This document shows, one piece after another, positions 23,032 to 34,044 of a stretch of DNA of 64,000 nt. The notes beneath the pieces were generated by a model. The model worked only from the letters and a program-made list of their open reading frames with translations. It was not told the origin of the DNA and searched no databases. Source of the DNA: Neurospora intermedia (lineage: Eukaryota; Ascomycota; Sordariomycetes; Sordariales; Sordariaceae). Position 1 is the stretch's first letter. Every line of letters begins with the position of its first letter. The stretch spans positions 3,497,001-3,561,000 of the forward strand of contig BTPP01000001.1 in NCBI GenBank assembly GCA_037102815.1. Reading direction: 5' to 3'. A program made the position numbers and the translations under genes.

Positions 23032-24024
23032 TTAAAGATCCGATCGTGTGACCTCCGGTCCGTATGGCTCGCTCGTCAAACTTGTTAGGCCGGCGGCGTT
23101 CTCACACGTCTGTCTCCCGCTCTGTGGGCCCGGCTGAGGCGCCTTGGACACATCCGTGACGCTCTCCTTGAGCGCCGACAACACCTGCTTGATGGTATCC
23201 GGGGTCAAATCTTCAAAGTAGTCATCGTTGATCTGGACCATGGGCGCGTTGGCGCACGCGCCCAGGCACTCAACCTCGATAAAAGTGAACAGGCCGTCGG
23301 GAGTGGTCTCGCCTTGCTTGATGCCAAGATGCTCCTTGATGGCCTTGACGATCACGTCGGAGCCGCAGCCGCCTAGTTGGCAGGGGGTCTGAGGAAAGGG
23401 AAAAAAAAAGAGTCAGCTACAGCCGAAGCTGAGGGGAAAAAACACATGCCGAAAGAGAGAGAGAGGTGACAGAAACCCAAGTAAGTGCAAGGGAAAAACA
23501 TACGGTAGTGCAAGCCTGAACGTGGAACTTGCCAACCGGGGTGCGGTTGTACATGGTGTAAAAAGAGGCGACCTCGTAGACGCGCATGGGCGGCATCTCA
23601 AGCAGACGGGCCACCTCATTCATGACGCTGATGCTGCAGAAACCGTGCTGGCGCTGGCCAAGATCGAGCAGGGGCATGACGGCCGCCTTCTTGTACTGCG
23701 GCGGGTAGCGCTTGATAATCTCCTCGATGACCTTTTCATTGTCTGCCGAGAACTTGAAGGGAATGTCGGGGTTGTTGTCGGGGGTGTTGCGGTGCTGGAG
23801 ACAATGGTGAAGGCAGACTGTCAGCACGCTGAGGAGCTTCTCTTCTGACGGCTTTGTAGAAGTAAAACAAAACATACCACCATGAGGGTGTCGCTGGGCC
23901 TCCGCGCCGAAATGGAGAAGCATGCGCGGGAGACGGGCGCAATTGTCGAAGGCTTGGTGGTGGACAGCCGGGTCGCCGCCCGGACGGCCGTCCGCATGAG
24001 GAAGGGAGTTAGCTTGGTCGCCAT
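23032..24024 (-). CDS. nuo-24: NADH:ubiquinone oxidoreductase 24-kDa subunit, mitochondrial
   Basis: Peripheral-arm subunit of complex I carrying the N1a [2Fe-2S] cluster (NDUFV2/NuoE family). Exons 24024-23878, 23794-23504 and 23388-23032 (introns 83 and 115 nt) give 264 aa. The N-terminus [23 protein letters not shown] is basic and free of acidic residues, as in a mitochondrial presequence. The thioredoxin-like fold follows ([25 protein letters not shown]). The four cluster cysteines lie in ACTT+TPCQLGGC, which is split by intron 2, and in [11 protein letters not shown]. The C-terminal tail [18 protein letters not shown] is shared with the Neurospora protein as remembered. The downstream border of exon 1 (ATGGTG|gtatgt) is unambiguous. 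Confidence 0.97.
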
Positions 24025-24876
24025 GGCTGCTAGATACACGGACGGTGGCGATGAGGGCCCGATTGGCGACTTGCGATTACTCGTTCGAGAGGTTGGAGCT
24101 TTTCGTAGAGCTTCGTTCTCGTCGACGTCCCAGTTTGGAGGTTGCCCACGGTCCCGCTATGTTAAACGGCGTTGGATGCTCTGATGGTTTGTGATCAAAT
24201 TCGGGCAGGTGATTGGCCAAGGAGCTGCTTCGATCGGGTTAACCGAGCCGGGGCAAGTGCCACAAGCGGTGCTTCGGTCTCTCCTCTCAGCTCTACTGCG
24301 TAGACAGCCCAAGTGGCCGCCACATACATTTATTACACTACATATTTGGCATGTTGGGCTGTTGAAGCTGGTGGTCTGTTCCCCTTGATGTCAATTGGAT
24401 ACCCGCTCCCCCAAGTCTTAACATCCTAGCTGGGCGACTTACACGATGAACGGCAGGACCCGATCAGGCCTCCGTGGGTAAACCCCGCTGTGTCCCGCAT
24501 TTCAGGCTGCGTCCGTTGTGCTGGAGTCTTTTGTATGGATCCATCATCTCCCCGTCTCCATCGATTCTCTCCATTCTCCCCGCTGTGAACACGGAGTCCT
24601 GAGTCAGTCCCCGAGACCTCGGACCCCACCAGATCCATATCTTCCTCATAAGAGCTCCATCTTGCCTTGACCTGTCATCCTGAACGGTCCCGCATCTGCT
24701 CCCCTGCCGGTCCAGGGCCAACCTGACATAACACGCGATACCCGACAACAGACAGCTTCAAAGAGCTTCTCTACCCGACCCCAACCCAACGCTACCTATT
24801 ATTGAACCTACAACTTGACACGCGACAAAACCCGAACGCTTTCCAACGCTGCGCCCACGCTGCGCCGTCGGTCACC
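24025..24876. other. Divergent promoter region of nuo-24 and the AMP-binding-like gene
   Basis: About 850 nt between divergent starts. A TGAGTCA at 24600-24606 matches the GCN4/CPC1 core, but one site alone means little. A C-rich stretch precedes the right-hand ATG. No gene recognised. Confidence 0.5.
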
Positions 24877-26679
24877 ATGGGCGCCTTCGACAATCTGTTG
24901 TTGTCACTCGACGAGGGCATCACGGATTTCTTTGCGCAATGGAACATTTATAGCACCATCATCGTCACTGCCTTCATCGGCTTCCTCACCTACCAGATCT
25001 CCACACGAAAGGACCCCGATACGCATCCCATGCTCCTTGTCCGACAGTCTCAAGGGTCCCCCGTTCGACAGCCCGGCCAGTCTCCCGTATACCGCGGCCA
25101 GTCTGCCCCCCATGGCATGCCGCTTCAGACCGGTCTGAACGTCAAGGATCCCGGTGCCTCGCGCTGGGCAAGAGGACGCGACGGTGATCTTCGCGACATC
25201 TGGAGGCAAGCTGTGGCTGGTGTCCAGGAGGACGGCCCGAGCAAGGGCGCAAAGGGCAAGATCCTCAGCGTTTTCGGTACCGAACATGTTACGGAGCACT
25301 CGTTGGACGACATCACGCGCCAGATCAACTTGATCGGAGGACACATCAAGGAGCAGGGCGGCAGTCGTGTGGCCATCTACATTCCCAACTCTGTCGAGCT
25401 ACTTGCGGCCCTCTTTGCATGCGCCTTCTACAACTTAACGGCCGTCATTCTTCCCTTCGAGCAACCGGAAGAAGATGTTATCTCAATGTTGCGTCGGTCT
25501 GGTGCTGACACAGTCATCACTGCACCCGGTTCTTTCCCCTTTGACCTTGTTGCTAAACACTACCCCAATCTCCGCCAGCTGATTTGGATCGTCGACGAAG
25601 GCAGCAGACATATGGACTGGAACGAAGTTCCTGAAGGCACCGGGAGCAGCGTCAATGTTTCTACCTGGCACGAGATTATCGGCGACAGCCCAGCCGCTGC
25701 TGGCCGCGAGCTCCCCCCTCTTGAAGGTCAACAAGAGCCCAGTGATGTCATCCTCTTCTGGCAGTTCAAGTCCGGTATTCCATCGGAAATGGTTACCTTC
25801 ACAGCCGGTAACTTCGCCTCTGCCATCGCTTCCCAGCTTTTTGCTATCCCGACCTCCCAGAAGATGGGACCATCCGATCTCTTCCTCCCCGCCGACTCTC
25901 TCGCCAACAGCCACACTCTCGTCCTGACCCTCGCCGCGCTTTTCTCCAACGCCTCTGTCGCGCTGAACTCTGTCGGAACCCAAGCCTACGACCTCGCCGC
26001 CGCGACCCGTGGCATCTCCCCTACCATCCTCGTCGCCACGCCGGCCGCCCTTGTCAAAACGCACCAGGAAACCGCCAGCAACTTTTCTTCGCTCATTGCC
26101 CGCAACCTTCACTGGCTACAGACCCGCCACCTGACCCAGTACGGCGTCATGCCCACCGCCTCGTTCCTCTCGTCCTACTACGATAGCCTTCGTCCTTCCA
26201 TTGGCACCAAGCCCGGCAAGCTTCGCTTGATCCTGACTGCTGAGTGTGTGGGCTCCGATACGCCTCGCTTGTCGTCGCAGATGTTGTCGGATCTTAGGGC
26301 GTACACTGGTGCGCGCATCATCTATGCGCTGTCGGCTGCCAAGGTGGCTGGCGCAGTGGCGCAGACGCTGTTTTATGATTATAGGGTGTTTGAGGATAAG
26401 TGCTCGCACTTTGGGCCGCCGTTGAGCAGCACAGAGGTGTTTTTCAAGGATATGGGAGAGTACAAGACTACTGATGGTGTCAGTAAGGGAGAGGTAAGTG
26501 TTGAACATTTGCTCCTTTCACCTTGTACCAGACTCGAGATCGGACGAAATAGAGAACGTCTTGCTAACCACATGATGAAACTGCAGATATTTGTTCGGGG
26601 ACCTTCCGTCTCTGGTGGCGAGGCAGCGCTGGGCGTGGCTGGCTATATGAGGGATGATAACACACTGGCATATGCTTAA
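24877..26679 (+). CDS. Membrane-anchored, degenerate AMP-binding-domain protein
   Basis: Exons 24877-26493 and 26587-26679 give 569 aa. The start is the ATG in caccATGg; an in-frame upstream ATG at 24802 would add 25 residues but has a poor context. A membrane segment at about residues 23-41 (IYSTIIVTAFIGFLTYQI) is followed by a Gln/Pro/Arg-rich linker. The rest has the ANL (acyl/adenylate-forming) fold: VAIYIPNSVELLAALFACAFYNLTAVILPFEQP and ADTVITAPGSFPFDLVAKHYPNL. The expected Ser/Thr/Gly-rich nucleotide loop (YTSGTTGxPKG) is replaced by LFWQFKSGIPSEMVTF. The protein ends shortly after IFVRGPSVSGGEA, before the usual hinge and lid domain. It is therefore probably not an active ligase. The function is unknown; a scaffold or lipid-related role is a guess. 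The 93-nt intron (gtaagt ... tgcag) is in frame and stop-free. Confidence 0.85.
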   Translation: MGAFDNLLLSLDEGITDFFAQWNIYSTIIVTAFIGFLTYQISTRKDPDTHPMLLVRQSQGSPVRQPGQSPVYRGQSAPHGMPLQTGLNVKDPGASRWARGRDGDLRDIWRQAVAGVQEDGPSKGAKGKILSVFGTEHVTEHSLDDITRQINLIGGHIKEQGGSRVAIYIPNSVELLAALFACAFYNLTAVILPFEQPEEDVISMLRRSGADTVITAPGSFPFDLVAKHYPNLRQLIWIVDEGSRHMDWNEVPEGTGSSVNVSTWHEIIGDSPAAAGRELPPLEGQQEPSDVILFWQFKSGIPSEMVTFTAGNFASAIASQLFAIPTSQKMGPSDLFLPADSLANSHTLVLTLAALFSNASVALNSVGTQAYDLAAATRGISPTILVATPAALVKTHQETASNFSSLIARNLHWLQTRHLTQYGVMPTASFLSSYYDSLRPSIGTKPGKLRLILTAECVGSDTPRLSSQMLSDLRAYTGARIIYALSAAKVAGAVAQTLFYDYRVFEDKCSHFGPPLSSTEVFFKDMGEYKTTDGVSKGEVSVEHLLLSPCTRLEIGRNRERLANHMMKLQIFVRGPSVSGGEAALGVAGYMRDDNTLAYA

Positions 26680-27158
26680 AAAGACGGGGTAGAACACGTT
26701 CAATCAATGACCGATGAATGGTAGCCTGTATGCAGGAATACTCTTATTGAATGAATGAGCAGGAAGTTTGAGGCTGGGAGTGGAATACCTTCCCTCAGAA
26801 GATTACGAAATAGACGCATCTCCAAGGTTTCGGGTCACCAAAGACCAGACAAATCTACAACGTAATGACATTCAGGGCATTGGCAATACTAAACTGCAGC
26901 AAGATCATCGAATCTGTATCTTCTAGCTGGCCGTTGAAAACTGTGATAGACAAAATATCCACCATGCCAGACCCAAATAAAATTTGAAGAGCCCCCCGTA
27001 CGCCCATTGCCATGAAACCCCATATTGTACTTGTTAACCTGTACACCCAAAGAAGAATAAAGTAGCAGAGCAAAAACGCTTCGGTTTTGCTTTTCTTTTC
27101 TCTTTTTTCCGTCGGAACATCTTGGAAAACACCCCGTCATTTCCCCATCTCATCCCTT
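26680..27158. other. Convergent intergenic region
   Basis: 3' regions of the AMP-binding-like gene (+) and MCM5 (-). No gene recognised. Confidence 0.6.
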
Positions 27159-29465
27159 TTACGCGCCATTCCTATAGACCTGCGCGCCCTGGTTCCTAAA
27201 CATAATGGTATCCCTCCTCTGCAACATCATCAGCGCCCTATTCAGCGCCACCTCGCTGAACCCTTTACCCTCCACCATTTCCCTGCGCAGGGTCGCCAAG
27301 CTGGTGCTCCAGCCGATAGGCAAGCGGCGCTTCAGCTCGGCCTCGACGCGGGACGTCTCCTCGTTCAACTCCCGGTTGCTGCCCGTGCTGCCGCCTTGGT
27401 TGACAGCGTCCATGGTCGAGCACAGGAATAGCCGGATGGCCTCGTCCACGTGCTTCTCCGTCGCGACGGGCGAGAGCGTCAGCTTGGCGAGCGACTCGGT
27501 GATGCGCACAATGGCTTCGAGCTGGCGGACCGTGATGGGAATCGAGGAGCGCGCGTTCGCTTCGAGCTCTGAGGCGTGCACTTGCTTGCGGATGGCGACG
27601 AAGTGCGAGGAGAGCTTCTCGGCGGCTTCGGGAGAGAGGCGCGGGGCGCAGCGGCTGGAGGAGGGACAGTGTCAGTTTAGGTGTGCCTAAGGTGGTAGAT
27701 GAAAGCATAAATAACGACTTACGATCGGCAATAGCTGATGTACCGCCTCATCTTCTCGACCGGGATCTCTGCCTCAATCCGCTCTTCGACACCACGGCCA
27801 CCCATATGGATGCCCATAACGTGCTTGGCGATGCGCTCATCACGGCCGCGCTCGTGCTCATCCTTGACGATGAAGATCATGTCGAAACGCGACAGGATGG
27901 TGGTCTGAAAGTCGATGTTCTCACCGGGGGTCTTCATGTCGTCGTAGCGGCCAAAGATGGGGTTAGCGGCGGCCAGGACCGAAGTTCGAGCATTGAGGAT
28001 CGTAGTGATGCCGGCCTTGGCGATGGAAATGGTTTGCTGCTCCATGGCTTCGTGTATTGCCACTCTGTCCTCATCGCGCATCTTGTCAAACTCATCGATA
28101 CAGACGACACCGCCGTCAGCGAGGACCATGGCACCGCCTTCAAGGTAGAACTCGCGCGTGGAAGCGTCACGCTGGACGGAAGCCGTCAAACCGGCGGCGG
28201 AGGAACCCTTGCCGGAGGTATAGATGGCGATAGGAGCGACTTTTTCGACGAACTTGAGCAGCTGTGACTTGGCTGTACCGGGATCACCAAGCATGAGGAC
28301 GTTGATATCACCACGAAGCCTCATGCCATCCGGAAGGATCTTCTTGGAGCCACCCATGAGTAAACAGAGGATAGCCTTTTTGATGTCCTTGTTTCCATAG
28401 ATGGACGGCGCGATGCATTCGGCCATGACATTGTAGAGATCTGGGCGACGGCTAAGCTCAAGGAACTCCTGCTCTTCCTCCTCGGAGAAGACAGCCAGAC
28501 CCTTGGCTGTTTGGTCAATGTCTGTCTGGATACCGACTGCGCGGAGATAGGGTGTGCGAATGGCGACGGCGCCGCTTGTGGACTTCTTGTTGCCTCCACT
28601 TTGGTATATAGAAAAGATACCCATGACGGTACACCTTGAGCCGGGAACCACGCGGTTTGTGAGGTAGCGGTCGGCAGAGATCAGGACGTGGCGGGGCAGT
28701 TCACCGACGGGAACTTGGTCTGGAGCTTCCTGAAGCTTGATAATTTGCTGATCGACGAATCTTGACTTTTCGTGTTGTACAAAGTAGGGATCCATTGGGC
28801 ACTTCTCGCCGGGGTCCCCAGGCGCCCTGATTCTGCCACATGTCCTGGGAAGGGTAGCGCCACTGAAGCCGCCGGATACGTGAACGTGTTGGACGTGGCC
28901 GCAGTTGCGGCACTGGACGTGAAGTTCAGTCGCCTTGGACGACATTACCGAGGCACCAATGACGATACCAGGTACCCGGACCAGCCGAGAGATTGTAAGG
29001 GAGTCGAGGTTACGGATAGAAACATCTTCGGCGTTGGAGTGTAGAAGCAGTTGGTGGTCGGGCAGGTCTATCTTGGGTTCGTTTGGGAAGACGATTCGGT
29101 GTGTGCAGCGCTTCAGAGCGGCCTCGAACAGAGGGATAATCTCGGCGGGTTCGGTGACTAGTCGGTGGGCAATCTCTTCGTTAAATTTGATCAAGTCACC
29201 AATGTTGACATCGCAGTAGTATTTCTTTAGGAGGGCATTTTCTCGTAGTTGGTCTCTGGACGGAGTATTGTTAAGAGGAAGCTCGACAGAGGAGAGGGGC
29301 AGCTACATAGAGTACAAACCTGTAGATAAAGCTGTTATCTAGTCTGAAGTCGAGAATAAAGGCCTCGAGCTGGGCGCGAATGTGCTGGTTGCTGTCCTCC
29401 TCTGGTACATATGAAGAAGCAGCGCCGGCGTAGGTCCGGGCTGAGAAGACGGACTGATAATCCAT
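27159..29465 (-). CDS. mcm5: DNA replication licensing factor MCM5 (Cdc46)
   Basis: Subunit of the MCM2-7 replicative helicase. Exons 29465-29320, 29255-27723 and 27654-27159 (introns 64 and 68 nt) give 724 aa, the usual MCM5 length. It begins [15 protein letters not shown] zinc-binding block (CRNCGHVQ ... [14 protein letters not shown]) lies in the N-terminal half. The AAA+ core shows Walker [12 protein letters not shown], Walker [11 protein letters not shown] and the arginine finger LSRFDMIF. Joining exons 2 and 3 gives [25 protein letters not shown], which the family confirms. The C-terminal winged-helix region ends QVYRNGA. It shares a divergent promoter region with COG6. Confidence 0.97.
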
Positions 29466-29984
29466 GACTGGTGGTGTCTTGATATGGAATTGTTTTTTTT
29501 ACTCGGGTGCACTGATCGTAGATGCTCGCACCGGGAGAATTGTAAAATGGTAGTAGAGAAGGGAGGGGTTGTTGGGGGCAGAAAGACAACTACCAGAGGG
29601 GGGATCCAAAATGGCAAAACACATGCGCGAAAACCGCGACGCGAGAAACATTGATACTGGACGCCCAAGACGCGATTTTTGGCAGGGGTTTTAATGGGCG
29701 CCCCACTTGTAGCTGAATGGCAGGTACCTGACGGCTCAGCAGGCAGGCCCCCTGAAGTGCGGAGAAAAAGAGATGCTTAGAAGGATATCCAGCTAGGGGG
29801 ATTCACCCTTCAAACACTTTTGCAGCAACCGGTGCAAGACCCAGCGGTAGCTTCGTAGCCCGCTCAAGTACATACTGCGTAGGTAATCATTAGTGGCGGG
29901 CGGAGCTTCATTCAACTGCGCTACGTATCCCGAACAAGGGTCCTGTGGGATCCAATGCCCGCTGCGTGGCTTCCACTCTGAATT

Positions 29985-29997
29985 GGGGGGGGGGGGG
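29985..29997 (+). repeat. Homopolymer G13
   Basis: Thirteen consecutive G between MCM5 and COG6, about 300 nt from a long C run on the same strand. Slippage or sequencing error may alter the exact count. Confidence 0.8.
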
Positions 29998-30295
29998 ACC
30001 TTGACATTCAACAGGCAGCTCCGAGTCCCTGACCTCAACACCTGCTCGCGTCGAGACTCCAGCTTTGCGCCTCACTTCTTGGCCATCTTCTGTGGAAAAT
30101 ACAATCTGCTTCTTGTCTTGTTCTTGTTTCGCTATGATACCCCCGTGACCCTTCGCAGTAACCGCCATACTCTGGACCACGATACCCTCAACGCCACCTA
30201 CCTACCTTGGTTGCTTCCCTTGGCCTGCCGGCCCGCGCCTACAGCTTGAGCCTCCTCCCACCATCATACACTACCTAGACTAATACCGATTACCG

Positions 30296-30297
<2 letters not shown>

Positions 30298-30327
<30 letters not shown>
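30298..30327 (+). repeat. Homopolymer C30
   Basis: Thirty consecutive C about 100 nt upstream of the COG6 start codon, hence in its promoter or leader. Runs this long are often mis-sized by sequencing. Confidence 0.8.
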
Positions 30328-30425
30328 ATCTTCCCACGTCGCCAATCCACCAGCGCATGACCAACGGCCATTTCGTCTTCCCCTGAGCTTAGGCCTAGGA
30401 CTTCCGGGAGACTTTATGAGCCATC

Positions 30426-33400
30426 ATGTTCTCCAACCAGGGTGCTCGCAAGTCGGTCGATAGTCTTTCGCCAATACCCGATGCCGGGCGGTTTGGCGAC
30501 TTTCCTTTCCACGGGTGCGATGCGCTTTCAAGTCTGTTCATGCCCTCTCCGTAATATAGACTAACATCTCCTTGAAGGAGAGGCTCACGCAGTCCGAGCC
30601 GCCCGTTCCATTCTCGACGGGATTCGACCGCGGGCTCCATACACTCCATCGGCGGCTCTCTCGACAGTTCCACTGGTACCTGGGGTGACGCCGTCCTAGA
30701 GTCCGGTCAGAACGCCATCTCGACCCTGCTCCAGCCGCCCATAGTGCGAACTGGTCTCCTTCCGCATACCTCAGCACCCGCTTCCACTGCGCATAAGCCT
30801 CCGACTGCTCGAGACATTCCACCTGTCACGCTCACGAATGTCCCTCGCATTGACAATTCCGAATTTACACAATATCTCACCCAAGTCGGCGCGTTATACG
30901 AACAATTACGACGGGTTCAAGCGGACGAAGAAGAAGCATCTGGTACTCACAGCAGACGAGGTAGCAAGGCGGACGCAACCTCAGCCGAGGATGGGCACCT
31001 AAGACCGGGCAAACGATCTGGCGCATCCAGGAGGGCATCCAGCTCATCCATTACTTCCATATCATCGATAGAAGCCCCGGGTCCCGCTCGACGCAGCTCA
31101 AGCTACAGGAAAGCGGCATCGCAGGGTCCTCCACCATTATCCACCATCCCTGTGGTATACTTCGACGAAGACTTTCACCTCGAGAACCCCCGAACTTTCG
31201 ATGTCGTTAGTGAGCGATCCGAAGTCGTACGACCTGCGCCGGGATCTGATGATCGAGCGCACCACAATGGGCAGGTCTCCGCGCCTCGGAAGGCTCTTGC
31301 GACAAATGCCATCTTGCAGGAGAAGCTGTCATGGTATATGGACACCGTCGAAATGCACCTTATCCAGTCGATTTCAACCGCGTCAACAACCTTTTTTACT
31401 GCGCTGGGGTCTCTTAGGGAACTGCATTCAGAAGCCGCAGACTCCGTGGACAGAATCAAGACACTGAGGAGAGAGCTAGAAAATCTGGATGAGGAGATTG
31501 CAACGAGGGGTTTGGATATCGTGCACCAACGGCGGAGACGGGAGAACATCCAACAATTGCACGATGCAGTCATGCAGCTTCGGGAAGTGGTAGAGGGAGT
31601 GGCTGTATGCGAATCGCTGGTAGATTCGGGCGAGGTGGACGCAGCGCTTGACAACATTGACGCTTTGGAAAAACTGATTGCCGGAGAAGAGGGGGCTTCG
31701 CACAATGGTCGTCCCGGGATGGAGTTGAGAGATCTCAGGGGCACCACTGCGCTTCAGGGTGTACACACCGACATGAGGACTCTTCGGCAACGTATCGGCA
31801 AAACCTACGAAGAGAGGTTTATAACTCTCCTAATACGTGACATCCAGCGCCACGTTGCACACGTCTCAACCCAGGAGGTTCTGATGCGGTGGAGCAGTGC
31901 TTCAATACGTGCACGAGGAGGCCACAACCGCGAGCCCTCGAACCGCGAGCCCTCGGCTTTTCCCTCGTACCTGACGTCAACAGACGGTTTGCGATCGGAA
32001 CTTCTGGTTAGTCTGACTGGATTACACAGAGCCAAGTTCCTTACAGCCGCTGCGACAGCTTATAGAGAGACAGCTCTGCGTGAGATCAAAAACCTCATCC
32101 GCAGGCCTCTGCCAAGTTCGAACGATGATGATAATGAGTCTATGATGTCCGCATCAACAACGACAGGGGGCAGGCAACGCTCTCAGCAGGAACGTTCCTC
32201 CGTCCTGGCTCGGAACCTGCGTGCCTTGGAACCCCGGGACGCGGAGGGACTACTAATCAAGATCTACATCGGAGTAACTGAAACACTAAGACGACTGGAT
32301 ACACAAGCAAAGGTATTGTTAGATGTCGCAAGTTCTCTCAGCGACTCGGATCCAACTAGTGGGCTCAGGTCTCCTCCACCTTTTAGCCCTACAGGCAGGC
32401 GTTTGTCGACGGCAGCCCTGGAGGCTCAAGAAGAGATTCATACAGCCCTCGATCTTTCAAACCTTCTTGGGCAGGCCGTCGATATTGCTCAGGATAAAGT
32501 CGTACGGCTGTTGAAAGTTAGGTCGGAACAGAGCACGCGTCTAACGCTTGAATGGTTCCTTCGATACTTCACTCTCAACCTCCATTTCGCCAATGAGTGC
32601 GAGGCCATTTCAGGCCGAAGCGGGACATCGTTGAAGAATCTTGTCAATGGTCACATCAAGGAATTTGTTCAGCGTCACGGCGACGCCGAGAAGCAGAAAC
32701 TTGCCCAAGGCATGGAGAGTGATCAGTGGGCAAGTCAGGATTTTACCGAAAAAGACACCGAGCTTCTCAACCGCATATTGGAAATGAGCACACGAGATGC
32801 GGCCGTTTGGGCAGAAGCAACCAAAATTTGGATTCCACCTTCCGATGACGAGAATATTGGCAGCGTTGCTACTCCTGTCCACGAAGTGCAGGCCAACGGT
32901 GACTCTGGAGACAAGGCCGCTGAAGCACAGGCGAACGGGGCTTCCAAGTCCAAGGCACGCGCTGCGGTCGTCGACTCTGAGACATTCCTTCTTCCCAAGT
33001 CCGCGATATTGTGCATGAATGGCATGGCTCAGTTTATCCACCTTATTGTCGGCATTCCCTCCATGACGGCCGATGTGTCGTCCTCTCTCATTGCTTACCT
33101 TCAGCTCTTTAACTCACGCTGCAAGCAACTCATTCTAGGTGCAGGGGCACTCATGTCCGCTGGACTCAAGAATATTACCACGCGTCATCTTGCTGTAGCG
33201 TCGCAGGCACTAGCCTTCATCGCCGCAACGATCCCCCATGTGCGTGAGTTCGTCCGCCGTCATTGCGGAAACAACCTTGTCTCTGGTGTGATGGCAGATT
33301 TCGATAAAGTCAGACGGGACTTCCAAGAGCACCAGAATATCATCTACAATAAATTAGTCGAGATCATGACTGGCCGAGCAGTTCTCGCCTCTAGGAAGAT

Positions 33401-34044
33401 GAGGGCAACCAACTGGGATGCCGGGTCCCCAGCAGCGCACGAGTACATGGAGACACTGGCCAAGGAAACCACCACGCTTCACCGCAACTTGACTAGACAG
33501 CTACCCGAGGGAACGGTACGCATGATTATGATGCTCGTGTTCAAGAACTACAAAGACACCTTCGGCTCGACGTTCAAGGGATTGGAGCCCACCACGGAGG
33601 CTGGGAAGGAGAGGTAATTATTTTTCATGCCATGACATTAACTTGAAAGAAGCCATGCTAACATACAAGCTATTCAGCATGCTGCGTGATGTCGAATATT
33701 TTGATTCTCGCCTGAACAAGCTCGATGGGTTCGAGGATGCGGGCCAGCACCTTATCAACATTGTCAAAGCCAAGGAGATCAGGAAAGCCCCATCTCGGCC
33801 CACATCGCTCACCCCGTCCCATCCTCCGTCTCGCGGTCCGTCCCGAGCTCCATCCCCTGCGCTCGCTCCCGGTTCTCGTGCCGGATCTCGCGCCGGGTCC
33901 CGCGCCGGATCTCGAGCTGGATCGCGGGCAGGATCTCGTGCGCCAACACCAACACCACCAACTCAAACATTAACGGGAAGAAGCTCCGCTGAAATCATAG
34001 CAGAAGTTAGTGCCGCTGCTGAAGCAGGGGGGTATGGAAGGTAA
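30426..34044 (+). CDS. cog6: Conserved oligomeric Golgi complex subunit 6
   Basis: Lobe B subunit of the COG tether, which guides retrograde vesicles within the Golgi. Exons 30426-30514, 30578-33613 and 33678-34044 (introns 63 and 64 nt) give 1163 aa. This is long for the family, mainly because of Ser-rich inserts and the tail. The first exon encodes MFSNQGARKSVDSLSPIPDAGRFGDFPFHG. The conserved core includes IDNSEFTQYLTQVGALYEQLR, FDEDFHLENPRTFDVVSER, coiled-coil stretches (SVDRIKTLRRELENLDEEIATRG) and GMAQFIHLIVGIPSM. Exon 3 begins MLRDVEYFDSRLNKLDGFEDAGQHL, a conserved COG6 block, then diverges into a Pro/Ser/Arg-rich tail with six GSRA units. The small insert NREPSNREPS is another short duplication. 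Confidence 0.93.
33871..33942 (+). repeat. Six tandem 12-nt units coding for GSRA in COG6
   Basis: Six copies of GG(T/A/G)-TC(T/C/G)-(C)G(N)-GC(N) encode GSRA six times near the COG6 C-terminus. Third codon positions vary, so the units are not a fresh expansion. Confidence 0.8.

Larger units (their letters stand above)
29466..30425. other. Divergent intergenic region of MCM5 and COG6
   Basis: About 960 nt containing a 13-G run (29985-29997) and a 30-C run (30298-30327) on the + strand. No gene recognised; the short frames at 29793-30249 lack support. Confidence 0.6.
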
